Below the pieces are notes generated by a model. That model searched no databases. It worked only from the letters and a program-made list of their open reading frames with translations, and had not been told where the DNA came from. Both the position numbers and the translations under genes were made by a program. 60,497 bases of DNA from JADLDB01 sp040752975 (GTDB taxonomy: Bacteria > Myxococcota > Myxococcia > Myxococcales > Myxococcaceae). This document shows positions 30,896 through 39,733 of the stretch, in pieces. Position 1 is the first letter of the stretch, and every line of letters starts with the position of its first letter. The stretch is from NCBI GenBank assembly GCA_040752975.1, contig JBFMHF010000025.1, positions 1 through 60,497 of the forward strand, given 5' to 3'.

Positions 30896-31530
30896 GCCCG
30901 GCGCCTCCGCACCTCGCGGATCGCCGCGACACAGGCCCCGGTGACCGCCGCCGGCGAGGCGTTTCCGTCGATCACCAGCACTCGCTCTCCGGCCTTCCGG
31001 CGAAGGGCGATCGCCTTCCGGTAGGCTGCCGCGGTGCGCCGCTGCACGGCCGCCGCCTCGTACAGCTCGGGCCGGCCGCCACGCGACTCCCTGCGGTAGG
31101 CGGCGACCTCGGCGTCGACGTTCAGGAAGAGCGTGAGGTCGGGCTTGCGCGCGCGCGCGTTGAGCTGCGCCACCCACTCGGCCCCCACCTGCGCGCCCTG
31201 GTAGGCGAGAGAGGAGAGGAGGTAGCGATCGGAGAGGACCAGCGCGCCTTGCGCCAGCGCCGGCTCGATCTCCGCCGCGAGGTGGTCGACCCGATCCGCG
31301 GCAAAGAGGAGCGCCATCGTCTCGGGCGTCAGAGGGCCTTCGTTGGCCGGCAACCCGACCCGCCCCGTCAGCACCTGTCGGATGAAGGAGCCGATGGGGC
31401 CCGGAGACGGCTCCATGGTGACGTGCACCTCCACGCCTTCGGACCGGAAGACGCGGGCGATCGCTGCGCACTGGGTGGTGGTGCCGGCGCCGTCGAGGCC
31501 TTCCAGCACGATGAAGCGGCCGCGGCTCAT
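30892..31530 (-). CDS. tmk: thymidylate kinase
   Basis: 212 residues. It phosphorylates dTMP to dTDP. The P-loop region reads EGLDGAGTTTQ at residues 10-20, so the usual Walker A lysine (position 17) is threonine. DRYLLSSLAYQGAQ gives the DRY/substrate motif and RPELYEAAAVQRR the lid area. The ATG at 31530 overlaps the upstream gene's stop (ATGA), and its own stop overlaps cinA. Fold and length support tmk, although the kinase activity needs checking because of the P-loop change. Confidence 0.88.
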   Translation of the reverse strand: MSRGRFIVLEGLDGAGTTTQCAAIARVFRSEGVEVHVTMEPSPGPIGSFIRQVLTGRVGLPANEGPLTPETMALLFAADRVDHLAAEIEPALAQGALVLSDRYLLSSLAYQGAQVGAEWVAQLNARARKPDLTLFLNVDAEVAAYRRESRGGRPELYEAAAVQRRTAAAYRKAIALRRKAGERVLVIDGNASPAAVTGACVAAIREVRRRRA

Positions 31531-31874
31531 CTGGGCAGCATGGCGGCGGGATCGTCGATGCCCAGCGCGCGGCGCAGCGCGGACAGACGCTGGAACTCGC
31601 GCTCCTCGCGACCGAGCGCCGACTTGCCGCGCACGTACTGCACCAGCCCGTAGACGATCAGCCCGACGCCGAGGACAGCCGCGCCGATGGACCACTCGAG
31701 GTACAGGTCGGGCTCGTCCCAGAACAGCTTGCCGGCCGCGCCGGCGAAGATCAGGCCGACGAAGGTGGTGATCGCCGCGTGGGCGAAGTGCCCGGTGCTG
31801 CGGCGGGTGGACAGCTTCGACATCAGCAGATCGTGCTCGGCGCGCAGGGAGGAGGGATCGGCGGCGTCCATCAT
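31527..31874 (-). CDS. small two-helix membrane protein upstream of tmk
   Basis: 115 residues. A charged N-terminus (LRAEHDLLMSKLSTRRSTG) is followed by two hydrophobic helices (AAITTFVGLIFAGAAG and IGAAVLGVGLIVYGLVQYV) and a charged helical tail. The start is one of two consecutive ATGs at 31874/31871. It is translationally coupled to tmk by ATGA. I do not recognise a family. Confidence 0.65.
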   Translation of the reverse strand: MMDAADPSSLRAEHDLLMSKLSTRRSTGHFAHAAITTFVGLIFAGAAGKLFWDEPDLYLEWSIGAAVLGVGLIVYGLVQYVRGKSALGREEREFQRLSALRRALGIDDPAAMLPR

Positions 31875-31916
31875 GGATCGGCGCCTTAGCACGCACGGGC
31901 GACCCCGCGGCAAGCG

Positions 31917-32480
31917 TCAAGCGTCGGGGAAGGCCACCAGTTGGCCGCAGTCGCCGCAGCGCTCACCCGCCGTCGCCGGGGCCCCACAGGCACGACAGCG
32001 GGTGTGGACGGGCTCGGCGCTCTTCGCCGAGGCGGCCCCTGCCTGGGGCACGATGATCACCACGGGCAGCTTCATGCCGCAGCGCTCGCAGATGCTGCCC
32101 GCCGCCTGCACGTTTCGGCAGTAGCGACAGGTGATGGGGCCGCTGGGGAGCGCTACGCGCACGCCGTCATCGGGCGCGCGGTCGACGGTCAGCTCGATTC
32201 GCTCGACGGGCACCTCACCCACCGGCGCCGCCTGGTTCTGCTCGACGTCGGGGAGCTGCTGGACCGCGACGTCCACGTCGGCGGCGCGCGTCGACTCCAG
32301 CTCGCCGAGCCGCTCCACCACCACCTCGCCCACCCGGCCGGGAATGGTGACCTCGAGTCCTTCTACGGGGGCGACCGCGACAGGCGGAGGCCCCAGCGCC
32401 CCCAGCCCGCCCAGATCCTTCCCGCAGACGTCACACTCGAGACCGAAGGCCTGCTCGTGGTCGCAGACAGGACATTTCAT
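31917..32480 (-). CDS. triple zinc-ribbon protein
   Basis: 187 residues. Three CxxC pairs of zinc-ribbon type occur: CPVC/CDVC at the N-terminus, CRYC/CERC in the middle, and CRAC/CGDC at the C-terminus. Between the first two lies an acidic, Val-rich segment of about 85 residues. Such ribbon arrays bind nucleic acids or proteins. It lies between tmk and recG, 28 bases from the recG stop. Confidence 0.7.
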   Translation of the reverse strand: MKCPVCDHEQAFGLECDVCGKDLGGLGALGPPPVAVAPVEGLEVTIPGRVGEVVVERLGELESTRAADVDVAVQQLPDVEQNQAAPVGEVPVERIELTVDRAPDDGVRVALPSGPITCRYCRNVQAAGSICERCGMKLPVVIIVPQAGAASAKSAEPVHTRCRACGAPATAGERCGDCGQLVAFPDA

Positions 32481-32508
32481 GGCGCCAGGACTGTAGCAGC
32501 ACGAGGCC

Positions 32509-35091
32509 CTACCCGACCTGCGCCAGCTTCAGGCGCCCTTCCCAGCGCTCTTCCAGGGCGCGCACCAGGCGCGCGTGCTCGGGAGCGGCGAGGCGTGGAT
32601 CGCGATCGACGATGGCGCGGGCTTCCTGCTGCGCGCGGGCGAGGAGCGCCTGATCGCGCGCGAGGTTGGCCACCGCCAGCTCCGGCAGGCCGCTCTGCCG
32701 GGTGCCGAGGAACTCACCAGGCCCGCGGATCTCGAGATCGCGCTCGGCGATCACGAAGCCGTCGGTGCTCTGCTCCATCACCCGGAGCCGCTCCACCGCC
32801 TCGTCCGACAGGGCGTAGCCGGTCAAGAGCACGCAGTACGACTTCGCTGCGCCGCGCCCCACCCGCCCGCGCAGCTGGTGGAGCTGCGAGAGTCCAAAGC
32901 GCTCGGCGTGCTCGATCACCATCACCGAGGCGTTGGGCACGTCCACCCCCACCTCCACCACCGTGGTGGAGACGAGGAGATCCAGCTCGTGCCGGCGGAA
33001 GGCGCCCATCACCGCGTCCTTCTCGTCCTGCTTCATCCGGCCGTGGAGGAGCCCCACGCGCGCCTTCGGGAACTCGGCCTGCATGCGCTGCGCGCCCTGC
33101 GTGGCGTCAGCGAGGTCGACCTTCTCGGACTCCTCCACCAGCGGGAAGATCACGTAGGCTTGGTGGCCCTTGTCCAGCTCGCCGGCGATCAACTCCAGCG
33201 CCCGCGGGCGGGCCTTCTCCACGAAGACGCGCGTCTCGATGGGCGTGCGGCCGGGTGGGAGCTCGTCGATGACGGACACGTCGAGATCGCCGTACATCGT
33301 CATCGCCAGCGTGCGGGGGATGGGCGTGGCCGTCATCACCAGCACGTCGGGGCGCACGCCCTTGGACATCAGCGCGTGCCGCTGGATCACCCCGAAGCGG
33401 TGTTGCTCGTCGATGATCGCGAGGCCGAGGCGCTCGAAGTCGACGGATTCCTGGATCAACGCGTGCGTGCCGACCGCGACGCGCACGGCGCCCTCCGCCA
33501 CCTGCCTGCGGGTGGTGGCCTTCTCTCGCGCGCCCCCGCTGCCGGTGACGAGCGCGACCGGCGCGCCCAGGGGCGCCAGCCACTTCGAGAAGGTGCGGAA
33601 GTGCTGCTCGGCGAGGATCTCGGTGGGGGCCATCACCGCCACCTGGTAGCCGTCCTCCACGGCCAGCGCCGCGGCGATCAGCGCGATGGCGGTCTTCCCG
33701 GATCCGACGTCGCCCTGCACCAGGCGGTTCATCGGCTCGGGCCGCGCCATGTCGGCGGCCACCTGCTGCACCACCCGCTGCTGGGCGCCCGTGAGAGCAA
33801 AGGGCAGCAGCTTCACCGCGGCCTCGACGCGCGCGGCGGAGGTGTCGAAGGCGATGCCGGGTTGCACCTTCACGCCCTGCCGCCGGAGCGCCATGCCGAG
33901 CTGGAGGAAGAAGAGCTCGTCGAAGGCGAGGCGCTGGTGGGCCCGCGACGTGTGCGCGTCCAGCTCGGAGACGGAGGCGTCACCCGGCGGGAAGTGGATG
34001 ACCCGCAGGGCCTCCGCCAGCCCCGGAAGCCCCAGGCGCGCGCGCAGCGCGTCAGGCAGCGGCTCCTCCACCGCGTCCGCGTACTTCTCCGCCACCCGGA
34101 AGGCGAGCTCGCGCAGGGCCCGCTGCTCGTGTCGCTCGAAGCCCGGGTACACCGGGACGATCCGGTTGAAGTGGATCGGCGAGGAGTCCACGTCGTCCGC
34201 CGGCTCCACCTCGGGGTGCGGGATCTCCCAGCCGAAGTTGGACTGGCGCACCTCGCCTGAGACGACCAGCTTCTTGCCGAGCGGATAGCGCCCCTTGAGC
34301 CACGGGCCCGACTGGAAGTGCACCGCCGCGATGGAGCCGCTCGAGTCGGCCAGCACCGCGCGGAACTGCCGCTTGCCCCGGCCGTGCACGTCTTCGGCGC
34401 GGCGCACCTCGGCGATGATGGTCGCTCGCTCGCCCGCGCGGAGCTGGGCGATCTTCTTGAGCTGGCGGCGATCTTCGTAGACGCGCGGCAACAGGAAGAG
34501 GACGTCGCCCACCTTGCGCACGCCCTTCTTGTTGAGCTGCCCCACCAGGCGCGGGTTGAGCCGCCAGCCGACGTTCTTGAGCGGCGTCGCGAGCGGTCCC
34601 GAGGAGGGGGCGATGGAGAGGATCTTCGCCGGCGTGTCCGACTCGGAAGGCTCCGCGGGCCGGGCAGCCCTCTTCGGGCGGCGGGGTGCGGGCGGCGCTG
34701 GCCCGGGAGACGGTTCCGGCGCGGGCACCACGATCCGGGGGGTGCGCGCCTTCACCTCGACCGGCGCTGCTGCCGCGGGAGTGGCGGGTGGTTCTGGCCT
34801 CACGCTGCCTGCCGGTGCAGGAAGGTCGGCGCCGAGGCCTTCGTCGTGGAGGACAGCCAGCACATCGTGAATCGCGGCCTTCCGCACGCCTTCGTCCGGC
34901 GAGTCGATGCGCGGGAGCGTGGCGTCGAGGCGGGCCAGACGATCGGGGGGCAGCCTCCCCTTCGCGCGCTCGAGCGCTGCGGAGAGCGGCGTGCGCAGGT
35001 CCCTCACCGCGCGCAGGTTGGCGAAGTCCCGGGCGCACGCGTAGCGCAACGGCCCGATCAGCGCCTCGAGGGGATGGCCGCTAAGCGACAT
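32509..35091 (-). CDS. recG: ATP-dependent DNA helicase RecG
   Basis: 860 residues, longer than the ~690 of E. coli RecG because of an N-terminal extension of about 160 residues rich in Pro and Ala. RecG reverses stalled forks and branch-migrates Holliday junctions. The wedge OB-fold is near FLLPRVYEDRR. Walker A is GDVGSGKTAIALIAA, the DExH box is IIDEQHRFGV, and motifs MTATPIPRTLAMTMYGD and HQLRGRVGRG are intact. It overlaps greA by 11 bases, suggesting joint expression of two transcription/replication-conflict factors. Confidence 0.95.
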   Translation of the reverse strand: MSLSGHPLEALIGPLRYACARDFANLRAVRDLRTPLSAALERAKGRLPPDRLARLDATLPRIDSPDEGVRKAAIHDVLAVLHDEGLGADLPAPAGSVRPEPPATPAAAAPVEVKARTPRIVVPAPEPSPGPAPPAPRRPKRAARPAEPSESDTPAKILSIAPSSGPLATPLKNVGWRLNPRLVGQLNKKGVRKVGDVLFLLPRVYEDRRQLKKIAQLRAGERATIIAEVRRAEDVHGRGKRQFRAVLADSSGSIAAVHFQSGPWLKGRYPLGKKLVVSGEVRQSNFGWEIPHPEVEPADDVDSSPIHFNRIVPVYPGFERHEQRALRELAFRVAEKYADAVEEPLPDALRARLGLPGLAEALRVIHFPPGDASVSELDAHTSRAHQRLAFDELFFLQLGMALRRQGVKVQPGIAFDTSAARVEAAVKLLPFALTGAQQRVVQQVAADMARPEPMNRLVQGDVGSGKTAIALIAAALAVEDGYQVAVMAPTEILAEQHFRTFSKWLAPLGAPVALVTGSGGAREKATTRRQVAEGAVRVAVGTHALIQESVDFERLGLAIIDEQHRFGVIQRHALMSKGVRPDVLVMTATPIPRTLAMTMYGDLDVSVIDELPPGRTPIETRVFVEKARPRALELIAGELDKGHQAYVIFPLVEESEKVDLADATQGAQRMQAEFPKARVGLLHGRMKQDEKDAVMGAFRRHELDLLVSTTVVEVGVDVPNASVMVIEHAERFGLSQLHQLRGRVGRGAAKSYCVLLTGYALSDEAVERLRVMEQSTDGFVIAERDLEIRGPGEFLGTRQSGLPELAVANLARDQALLARAQQEARAIVDRDPRLAAPEHARLVRALEERWEGRLKLAQVG

Positions 35092-35569
35092 CCTCGAAGA
35101 CGACGGAAAGGATCTCGTACTCCCGCTGCCCGCCGGGGCTCTGAATCATCGCCACCTCGCCGACCCGCTTCCCGATCAGCCCGCGCGCCACCGGCGACGT
35201 CACCGAGATCCACCGCTTCTTCAGGTCCGCTTCCGTCTCGCCGACGATGCGGTAGCTGACCTTCTTCTCGTTCTCCACGTCCATGAGCTCGACCGTGGCG
35301 CCGAAGAGCACGGTGTCCTGGCCCTTGAAGCGGGCGACGTCGATCACCTCGGCCTTCGCGATCCACCCGTTGAGGTCCATGATCCGGCCCTCGATGTGCC
35401 CCTGCTTCTCTTTGGCGGCGTGGTACTCGGCGTTTTCGCGCAGATCCCCGTGGGCGCGGGCGACCTCGATCTCAGCGGCGATCTTCGGGCGCTCGACGGT
35501 CTGCAGGTGTTTGAGCTCCTCCTGGAGGCGCTTGAGCCCCGCGGGGGTGATGGGGAACCGGTCGCTCAT
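35081..35569 (-). CDS. greA: transcription elongation factor GreA
   Basis: 162 residues, normal size. The N-terminal coiled coil (FPITPAGLKRLQEELKHL, then ARAHGDLRENAEYHAAK) carries the acidic tip that triggers RNA cleavage in backtracked RNA polymerase. The C-terminal FKBP-like domain (SPVARGLIGKRVGEV) binds polymerase. It precedes recG and overlaps it by 11 bases. Confidence 0.96.
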   Translation of the reverse strand: MSDRFPITPAGLKRLQEELKHLQTVERPKIAAEIEVARAHGDLRENAEYHAAKEKQGHIEGRIMDLNGWIAKAEVIDVARFKGQDTVLFGATVELMDVENEKKVSYRIVGETEADLKKRWISVTSPVARGLIGKRVGEVAMIQSPGGQREYEILSVVFEDVA

Positions 35570-35640
35570 CGGTGACGAATCCTTCCTGCGAAAGCGGGGG
35601 ACAGTAGCGAAAGGGGCCCGCTCGGGTCTACCTTTTGAGG

Positions 35641-36159
35641 GTGCTTTCCGTGATGGAGCTGCACCGCGTGGCCGCGACCATGCCCCTCGAGGCCTTCGAG
35701 CGGCAACTGGGGCCCTTCGTGCTGGTGCAGCGGCCTCCGGACGAGGTGACGCAGCAGCGCGCGCTGGCCCTGGGCGCGAAGCGAACGGTCGCAGTGAAGA
35801 AGGACGCGCCGCGCGACGATCTCGGGCTGCTCTTCGAGTTCGACGATCTCATGGTAGCGACGCTCCCGCCGGCCTCCACCTCGGAGTCGTTGATGGTGGG
35901 CCGCCTGCCGGACTGCGACGTGGTGGTGGACGATCCTTCCGTGTCCAAGCACCACGCGCGGCTGTCGTGGAACACGAAGGCCTGGGCGGTGGAAGATCTC
36001 GGCAGTTCCAATGGCACGCGCCTCAACGGCCAGCCGGTGGAGGGCATGGGCATGGTCCACGACGGCGACGAGCTGACCTTCGGTGACGCTCGCTTCTTGA
36101 TGATGCGCACCTCCACGCTGCATCAGCGGTTGACGACGGGCCGCTTCAGGAGTCAGTAG
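35641..36159 (+). CDS. FHA domain protein 1
   Basis: 172 residues from GTG 35641. I prefer this start because it begins MLSVMEL, like the downstream paralogue (MLSVKEL); the ATG at 35653 is an alternative with better ribosome binding spacing. An N-terminal family segment (FERQLGPFVLVQRPP) is followed by a linker and an FHA domain: VGRLPDCDVVVDDPSVSKHH and LGSSNGTRLNG carry the phospho-Thr pocket residues. FHA domains read phosphothreonine, usually from Ser/Thr kinases. It is immediately followed by its paralogue. Confidence 0.85.
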   Translation: MLSVMELHRVAATMPLEAFERQLGPFVLVQRPPDEVTQQRALALGAKRTVAVKKDAPRDDLGLLFEFDDLMVATLPPASTSESLMVGRLPDCDVVVDDPSVSKHHARLSWNTKAWAVEDLGSSNGTRLNGQPVEGMGMVHDGDELTFGDARFLMMRTSTLHQRLTTGRFRSQ

Positions 36160-36164
36160 CCACC

Positions 36165-36710
36165 ATGCTGTCCGTGAAAGAACTCCGCACGCTGGCGAGC
36201 CGCCTGAAGGAGAAGGACTTCTTCAAGCAGCTCGGCCCCTTCGTCCTGGTGCAGCGGCCGCCGTCGGGCAGCGGGACCGACACGGACCAGATGGGCCTGC
36301 CGATGAACGTGCAGCGCACCGCGGTGGCCAAGCCCGAAGCGATGTCCTCTGGCGCGCTCAGCCTGCTCTTCCAGTTCGACGATCTGGTGGTGGCGTCGGT
36401 GCCGCCCCTGCAGGGCGTGGACGAGCTGTCGGTAGGCCGCCAGCCGGACTGTGATCTGGTGCTGGATGATCCGTCCGTCTCGAAGAAGCACGCTGTGCTC
36501 CGGTGGGACGCCAAGAGCCAGCGCTGCACCATTCAGGACGTGGGCTCCACCAACGGCACGTTCCTGAACGCGTCCATCCGCCTGAAGAAGGAGACGATCC
36601 TCAAGAACGGGGACATCCTGTCCTTCGGCGAGGTGCAGTACTGGTTCCTGCTCACGCCCACGCTCTGGGAGAAGCTGACCAACGTGCGCGCCCGCGACGT
36701 CAACGTGTGA
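36165..36710 (+). CDS. FHA domain protein 2
   Basis: 181 residues, starting at ATG 36165 after AGGAG. It has the same layout as FHA 1: FFKQLGPFVLVQRPPSGSG, a variable linker, then an FHA domain with VGRQPDCDLVLDDPSVSKKHA and VGSTNGTFLN. The pair arose by tandem duplication but differ in the linker and in the FHA loops, so they may bind different phosphopeptides. The 5-base gap to FHA 1 suggests one transcript. Confidence 0.88.
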   Translation: MLSVKELRTLASRLKEKDFFKQLGPFVLVQRPPSGSGTDTDQMGLPMNVQRTAVAKPEAMSSGALSLLFQFDDLVVASVPPLQGVDELSVGRQPDCDLVLDDPSVSKKHAVLRWDAKSQRCTIQDVGSTNGTFLNASIRLKKETILKNGDILSFGEVQYWFLLTPTLWEKLTNVRARDVNV

Positions 36711-36714
36711 CTGA

Positions 36715-37305
36715 TCAGGGCAGCGTCGCCAGCACCGTGCGCGCGTCGTCCTCGTTCACCACCTGGACACAGTCCGCGGCCGAATTGCACTGGAGACACC
36801 GCGCCACGACCATGTTCGGGAAGATGACGCGGCACCCGACGCACACGGAGAAAGGTCGCCCCTGAGCGCGGTGGGCGTGAAGCTCGACGCTCGTGAGGGC
36901 CGGGTACTTCGAGGTGCGGGACGGAGTGAGTCGATCGAGGCCAGGCTCGCTCGGTGGCGCGCCGAGAAGACGCAGGCGCTGCACGACCGCGCCGCCAAGC
37001 AGGACCGTCCCGACGACGGCCGCAAGGACCGCCGTGCCGAGCAGGTAGTTGTGCAGCACGCCCCGGCTGAGTTGGAGCCACATCAACCCGCCGGCCACCC
37101 CCACACACACCACCCCGAAGGCCATCAATCGCGAGGACCGGCCGCGAGCGTCGGCCAGGGATCGCGCTTCGTAGCGCTTGAGATCGCAGGCCACGCACAG
37201 GATTGGGTCCTTGTCGACCGCGCACTCTGCGCACAGGAAGGTCCCGCACCTCGCACACGGGCCGAGCGCGGGAAGCTCCTTGTGTCGCGCGCATGCGGAG
37301 TCCAT
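36715..37305 (-). CDS. B-box-like zinc-binding membrane protein
   Basis: 196 residues starting at ATG 37305 (AGGG 5 bases upstream). The N-terminus has Cys/His pairs typical of a B-box or zinc ribbon (CARHKELPALGPCARC, then CAEC, CVAC). Two hydrophobic helices follow (LMAFGVVCVGVAGGLMWL and LLGTAVLAAVVGTVLLGGAVV), and a C-terminal CVGC/CLQC pair. It converges on FHA 2 with 4 bases between the stops. The function is unknown. Confidence 0.65.
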   Translation of the reverse strand: MDSACARHKELPALGPCARCGTFLCAECAVDKDPILCVACDLKRYEARSLADARGRSSRLMAFGVVCVGVAGGLMWLQLSRGVLHNYLLGTAVLAAVVGTVLLGGAVVQRLRLLGAPPSEPGLDRLTPSRTSKYPALTSVELHAHRAQGRPFSVCVGCRVIFPNMVVARCLQCNSAADCVQVVNEDDARTVLATLP

Positions 37306-37363
37306 CGGGCCCTTTCCGTCTTGCTCACGTAGGTGGCGGGGCGACTGGCTCATTCTGCGCAAG

Positions 37364-38623
37364 TCACAGCAGATCGAGCATGAACAGCCCGGGCTGCTCG
37401 ATGTAGCGCAGCACCTCGTACGCGAAGTCCGCGCCGGTGGCCCCGTCGATCACCCGGTGATCGAAGCAGAACGAGAAGTTCATCACCGGACGGATGACGA
37501 TCTGATCGTTCTCATTCACCAGCGGGCGCTTGCGCATGCGGTGCACGCCCATGATCGCCACCTCCGGGTGGTTGATGATCGGCGTGGCGAACAGGCCGCC
37601 CGTCTGGCCCAGCGAGGTGATGGTGAAGGTGCCACCGGACAGCTCTTCGAGCTTCAGCTTCTGATCGCGCGCCGCGTTGGCGAGCCGATTGATCTCGGCG
37701 CCCAGATCCTTGAGCCCTCGCTGGTCGGCGCGCTTGATCACCGGAACGGTCAGGCCCTGCTCCGTCATCGCCGCGATGCCGATGTTCTGCTCCCCACGGA
37801 CGATCAACTCCTGCGCCGCCTCGTCCATGTTGGCGTTGACCTGCGGAAAGCGCCGGAAGGCCATGGACACGGCCTTCACGAAGAAGGGCAGGAAGGACAG
37901 CTTCACGCCGTCCGGCTTGAGCCGCTCGTTCATCACCTCACGCAGGCTCACCAGCGCGCTGACGTCGACCTCCTCGACGAAGGCGTAGTGCGGCGCGGTG
38001 AACTTCGACCTCACCATCTTCTCGGCGATCTTCTTGCGCAGCCCGCGGATGGGGATGCGCTGATCGACGGCGCTGGAGGAGAGCGGCACCCAGGGCTGCG
38101 CGGGGCGCGCGGTGGCGCCAGCGGCGTGGGACCTGGAGCCGCCCGTGGCGAGAAACGCTTCCACGTCGCTCTTGAGCACCCTGCCCTGCGGCCCGGTGCC
38201 TGACACCTGCGTGAGGTCGATGTTGTGCTCCCGCGCCATGCGCCGCGTGACGGGCGTGGCCAGCACCTTCTCCGAGGACGCCGCGGCGACGGGGCGCGAG
38301 GCAGCGGGTGCGGGGGCGCTCTTCACGGCCTCCGCGTGGCCATTGCCCGACTTCGCCGGGGCGTCCTTCGCGGCCGCCGCGCCACCCACCTCGAGATCGA
38401 CCAGCGGCGCGTGCACCTTCGCCATCTCTCCCACGGCGCCATACGTCTTCAGCACCTTGCCGGCCTTCGGGCTGGGCACGGTGACGGTGGCCTTGTCGGT
38501 CATCAGCTCGACGAGGCCCTGGTCCTCCCTCACCGCGTCGCCGGCCTTCACCAGCCACGCGACGATCTCGCCCTCCAACACGCCTTCGCCGAGGTCCGGC
38601 AGCTTGAACTCGAAGGTCGACAT
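37364..38623 (-). CDS. 2-oxoacid dehydrogenase E2 (lipoyl acyltransferase)
   Basis: 419 residues. The lipoyl domain (residues 1-80) has the lipoylated Lys44 in MTDKATV. A Pro/Ala linker leads to a peripheral-subunit-binding domain (TRRMAREHNIDLTQVSGTGP). The catalytic domain ends with the conserved FDHRVIDGATGADF, whose His/Asp pair does acyl transfer. MTDKATV and the single lipoyl domain fit branched-chain 2-oxoacid or pyruvate E2. The E1 subunits are not in this window. It is the gene next to lipA, whose product installs its cofactor. Confidence 0.93.
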   Translation of the reverse strand: MSTFEFKLPDLGEGVLEGEIVAWLVKAGDAVREDQGLVELMTDKATVTVPSPKAGKVLKTYGAVGEMAKVHAPLVDLEVGGAAAAKDAPAKSGNGHAEAVKSAPAPAASRPVAAASSEKVLATPVTRRMAREHNIDLTQVSGTGPQGRVLKSDVEAFLATGGSRSHAAGATARPAQPWVPLSSSAVDQRIPIRGLRKKIAEKMVRSKFTAPHYAFVEEVDVSALVSLREVMNERLKPDGVKLSFLPFFVKAVSMAFRRFPQVNANMDEAAQELIVRGEQNIGIAAMTEQGLTVPVIKRADQRGLKDLGAEINRLANAARDQKLKLEELSGGTFTITSLGQTGGLFATPIINHPEVAIMGVHRMRKRPLVNENDQIVIRPVMNFSFCFDHRVIDGATGADFAYEVLRYIEQPGLFMLDLL

Positions 38624-38667
38624 GGTGCGTCCTCGTACCGCAGCCGCGCGGGCTCGTCGCGGGCAAA

Positions 38668-39594
38668 CTACCCGGCCACCGCCGTGCGCTCGCGATCCAT
38701 GAGGCCCTTCATGAAGAACTCGGCCGCGCGGTAGCTCGATCGTACCAACGGCCCGGAAGCCACGTAGAGGAAGCCCATCGACTCCGCGAGGCGCTGGTAG
38801 GCGGCGAACTCGTCGGGCGTGACGAAGCGCTCCACCCGCAGGTGGTACTGCGACGGCTGCAGGTACTGGCCCAGCGTCAGCACGTCGACGCCGGCGCTGC
38901 GCAAGTCACGGAAGCACTGCTCCAGCTCCGCGTCCGTCTCACCGAGGCCCACCATCACCGAGCTCTTCGTGTACAGCTTCTCGGGCCGCCCTTTCAGGTA
39001 CTCGAGCACCCGGAGCGATTGGCGGTAGGTCGCGCGGCGATCCCGCACCGTGGGCGTCAGGCGCTCCACCGTCTCGATGTTGTGCGCCACGACATGCGGG
39101 TGGGCCTCGGCCACCGCCGCGAGTGACGCCTCCACGCCCTGGAAGTCGGGGATCAACACCTCGACGGTCGTCTTCGGCGACTCCCGCTTCAGCGCGCGGA
39201 TCGCCTGCGCGAAGTGCGACGCGCCGCCGTCCGGGCGATCGTCCCGGTTCACGCTCGTCACCACGATGTACTCGAGCCCCAGCTCGCGCACGGCCTTCGC
39301 CAGGTGCTCCGGCTCCTGCGGATCCAGCGGCGGCGGCGCGCCCACCTTCACGTGGCAGAAGCGGCACGCGCGCGTGCACACCTCGCCCATCAGCATCACC
39401 GTGGCGGTGCCGCCGCCCCAACACTCGCCGATGTTCGGGCAGCGCGCCTCTTCGCACACCGTCGCCAGCTTCAGCTCCTTCACCAGGTGCTTCACGCGCT
39501 CGTACGTCTCGCCGTGCGGCATCCGCACCTTGAGCCACTGCGGCTTACCCGTGCTCGTCGTCACCGGCAGCGGCATTCGATTGGGCGTCGCCAT
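38668..39594 (-). CDS. lipA: lipoyl synthase
   Basis: 308 residues, a radical-SAM enzyme that inserts two sulfurs into octanoyl-lysine. The auxiliary cluster cysteines Cys47, Cys52 and Cys58 lie in VCEEARCPNIGEC, and the radical-SAM cysteines Cys73, Cys77 and Cys80 in CTRACRFCHV. The C-terminal RSSYRAAEF supplies the extra cluster Ser region. The start is ATG 39594. It lies 44 bases upstream of the E2 gene and 600 bases from E3, a functional cluster. Confidence 0.97.
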   Translation of the reverse strand: MATPNRMPLPVTTSTGKPQWLKVRMPHGETYERVKHLVKELKLATVCEEARCPNIGECWGGGTATVMLMGEVCTRACRFCHVKVGAPPPLDPQEPEHLAKAVRELGLEYIVVTSVNRDDRPDGGASHFAQAIRALKRESPKTTVEVLIPDFQGVEASLAAVAEAHPHVVAHNIETVERLTPTVRDRRATYRQSLRVLEYLKGRPEKLYTKSSVMVGLGETDAELEQCFRDLRSAGVDVLTLGQYLQPSQYHLRVERFVTPDEFAAYQRLAESMGFLYVASGPLVRSSYRAAEFFMKGLMDRERTAVAG

Positions 39595-39604
39595 GCGTGC
39601 CGTG

Positions 39605-39633
39605 CATGTATTGAGGCGAAACAGACGGGTCAA
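39605..39633 (-). promoter_or_regulatory. candidate lipA promoter, possibly leaderless
   Basis: On the minus strand TTGACC (39633-39628) and TACATG (39610-39605) have a 17-base spacer. The predicted start of transcription would fall only about 4 bases before the lipA ATG, and no ribosome binding site is visible there. Confidence 0.4.
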
Positions 39634-39733
39634 CCGCCTACCCGGGCGCACGCGCACCCACACGAAATACCGTAATGACTCCGAAGACTTAGGGCTTGCA
39701 CACGACGGGCTGGTCACGGGTTTCCCCGGCACC

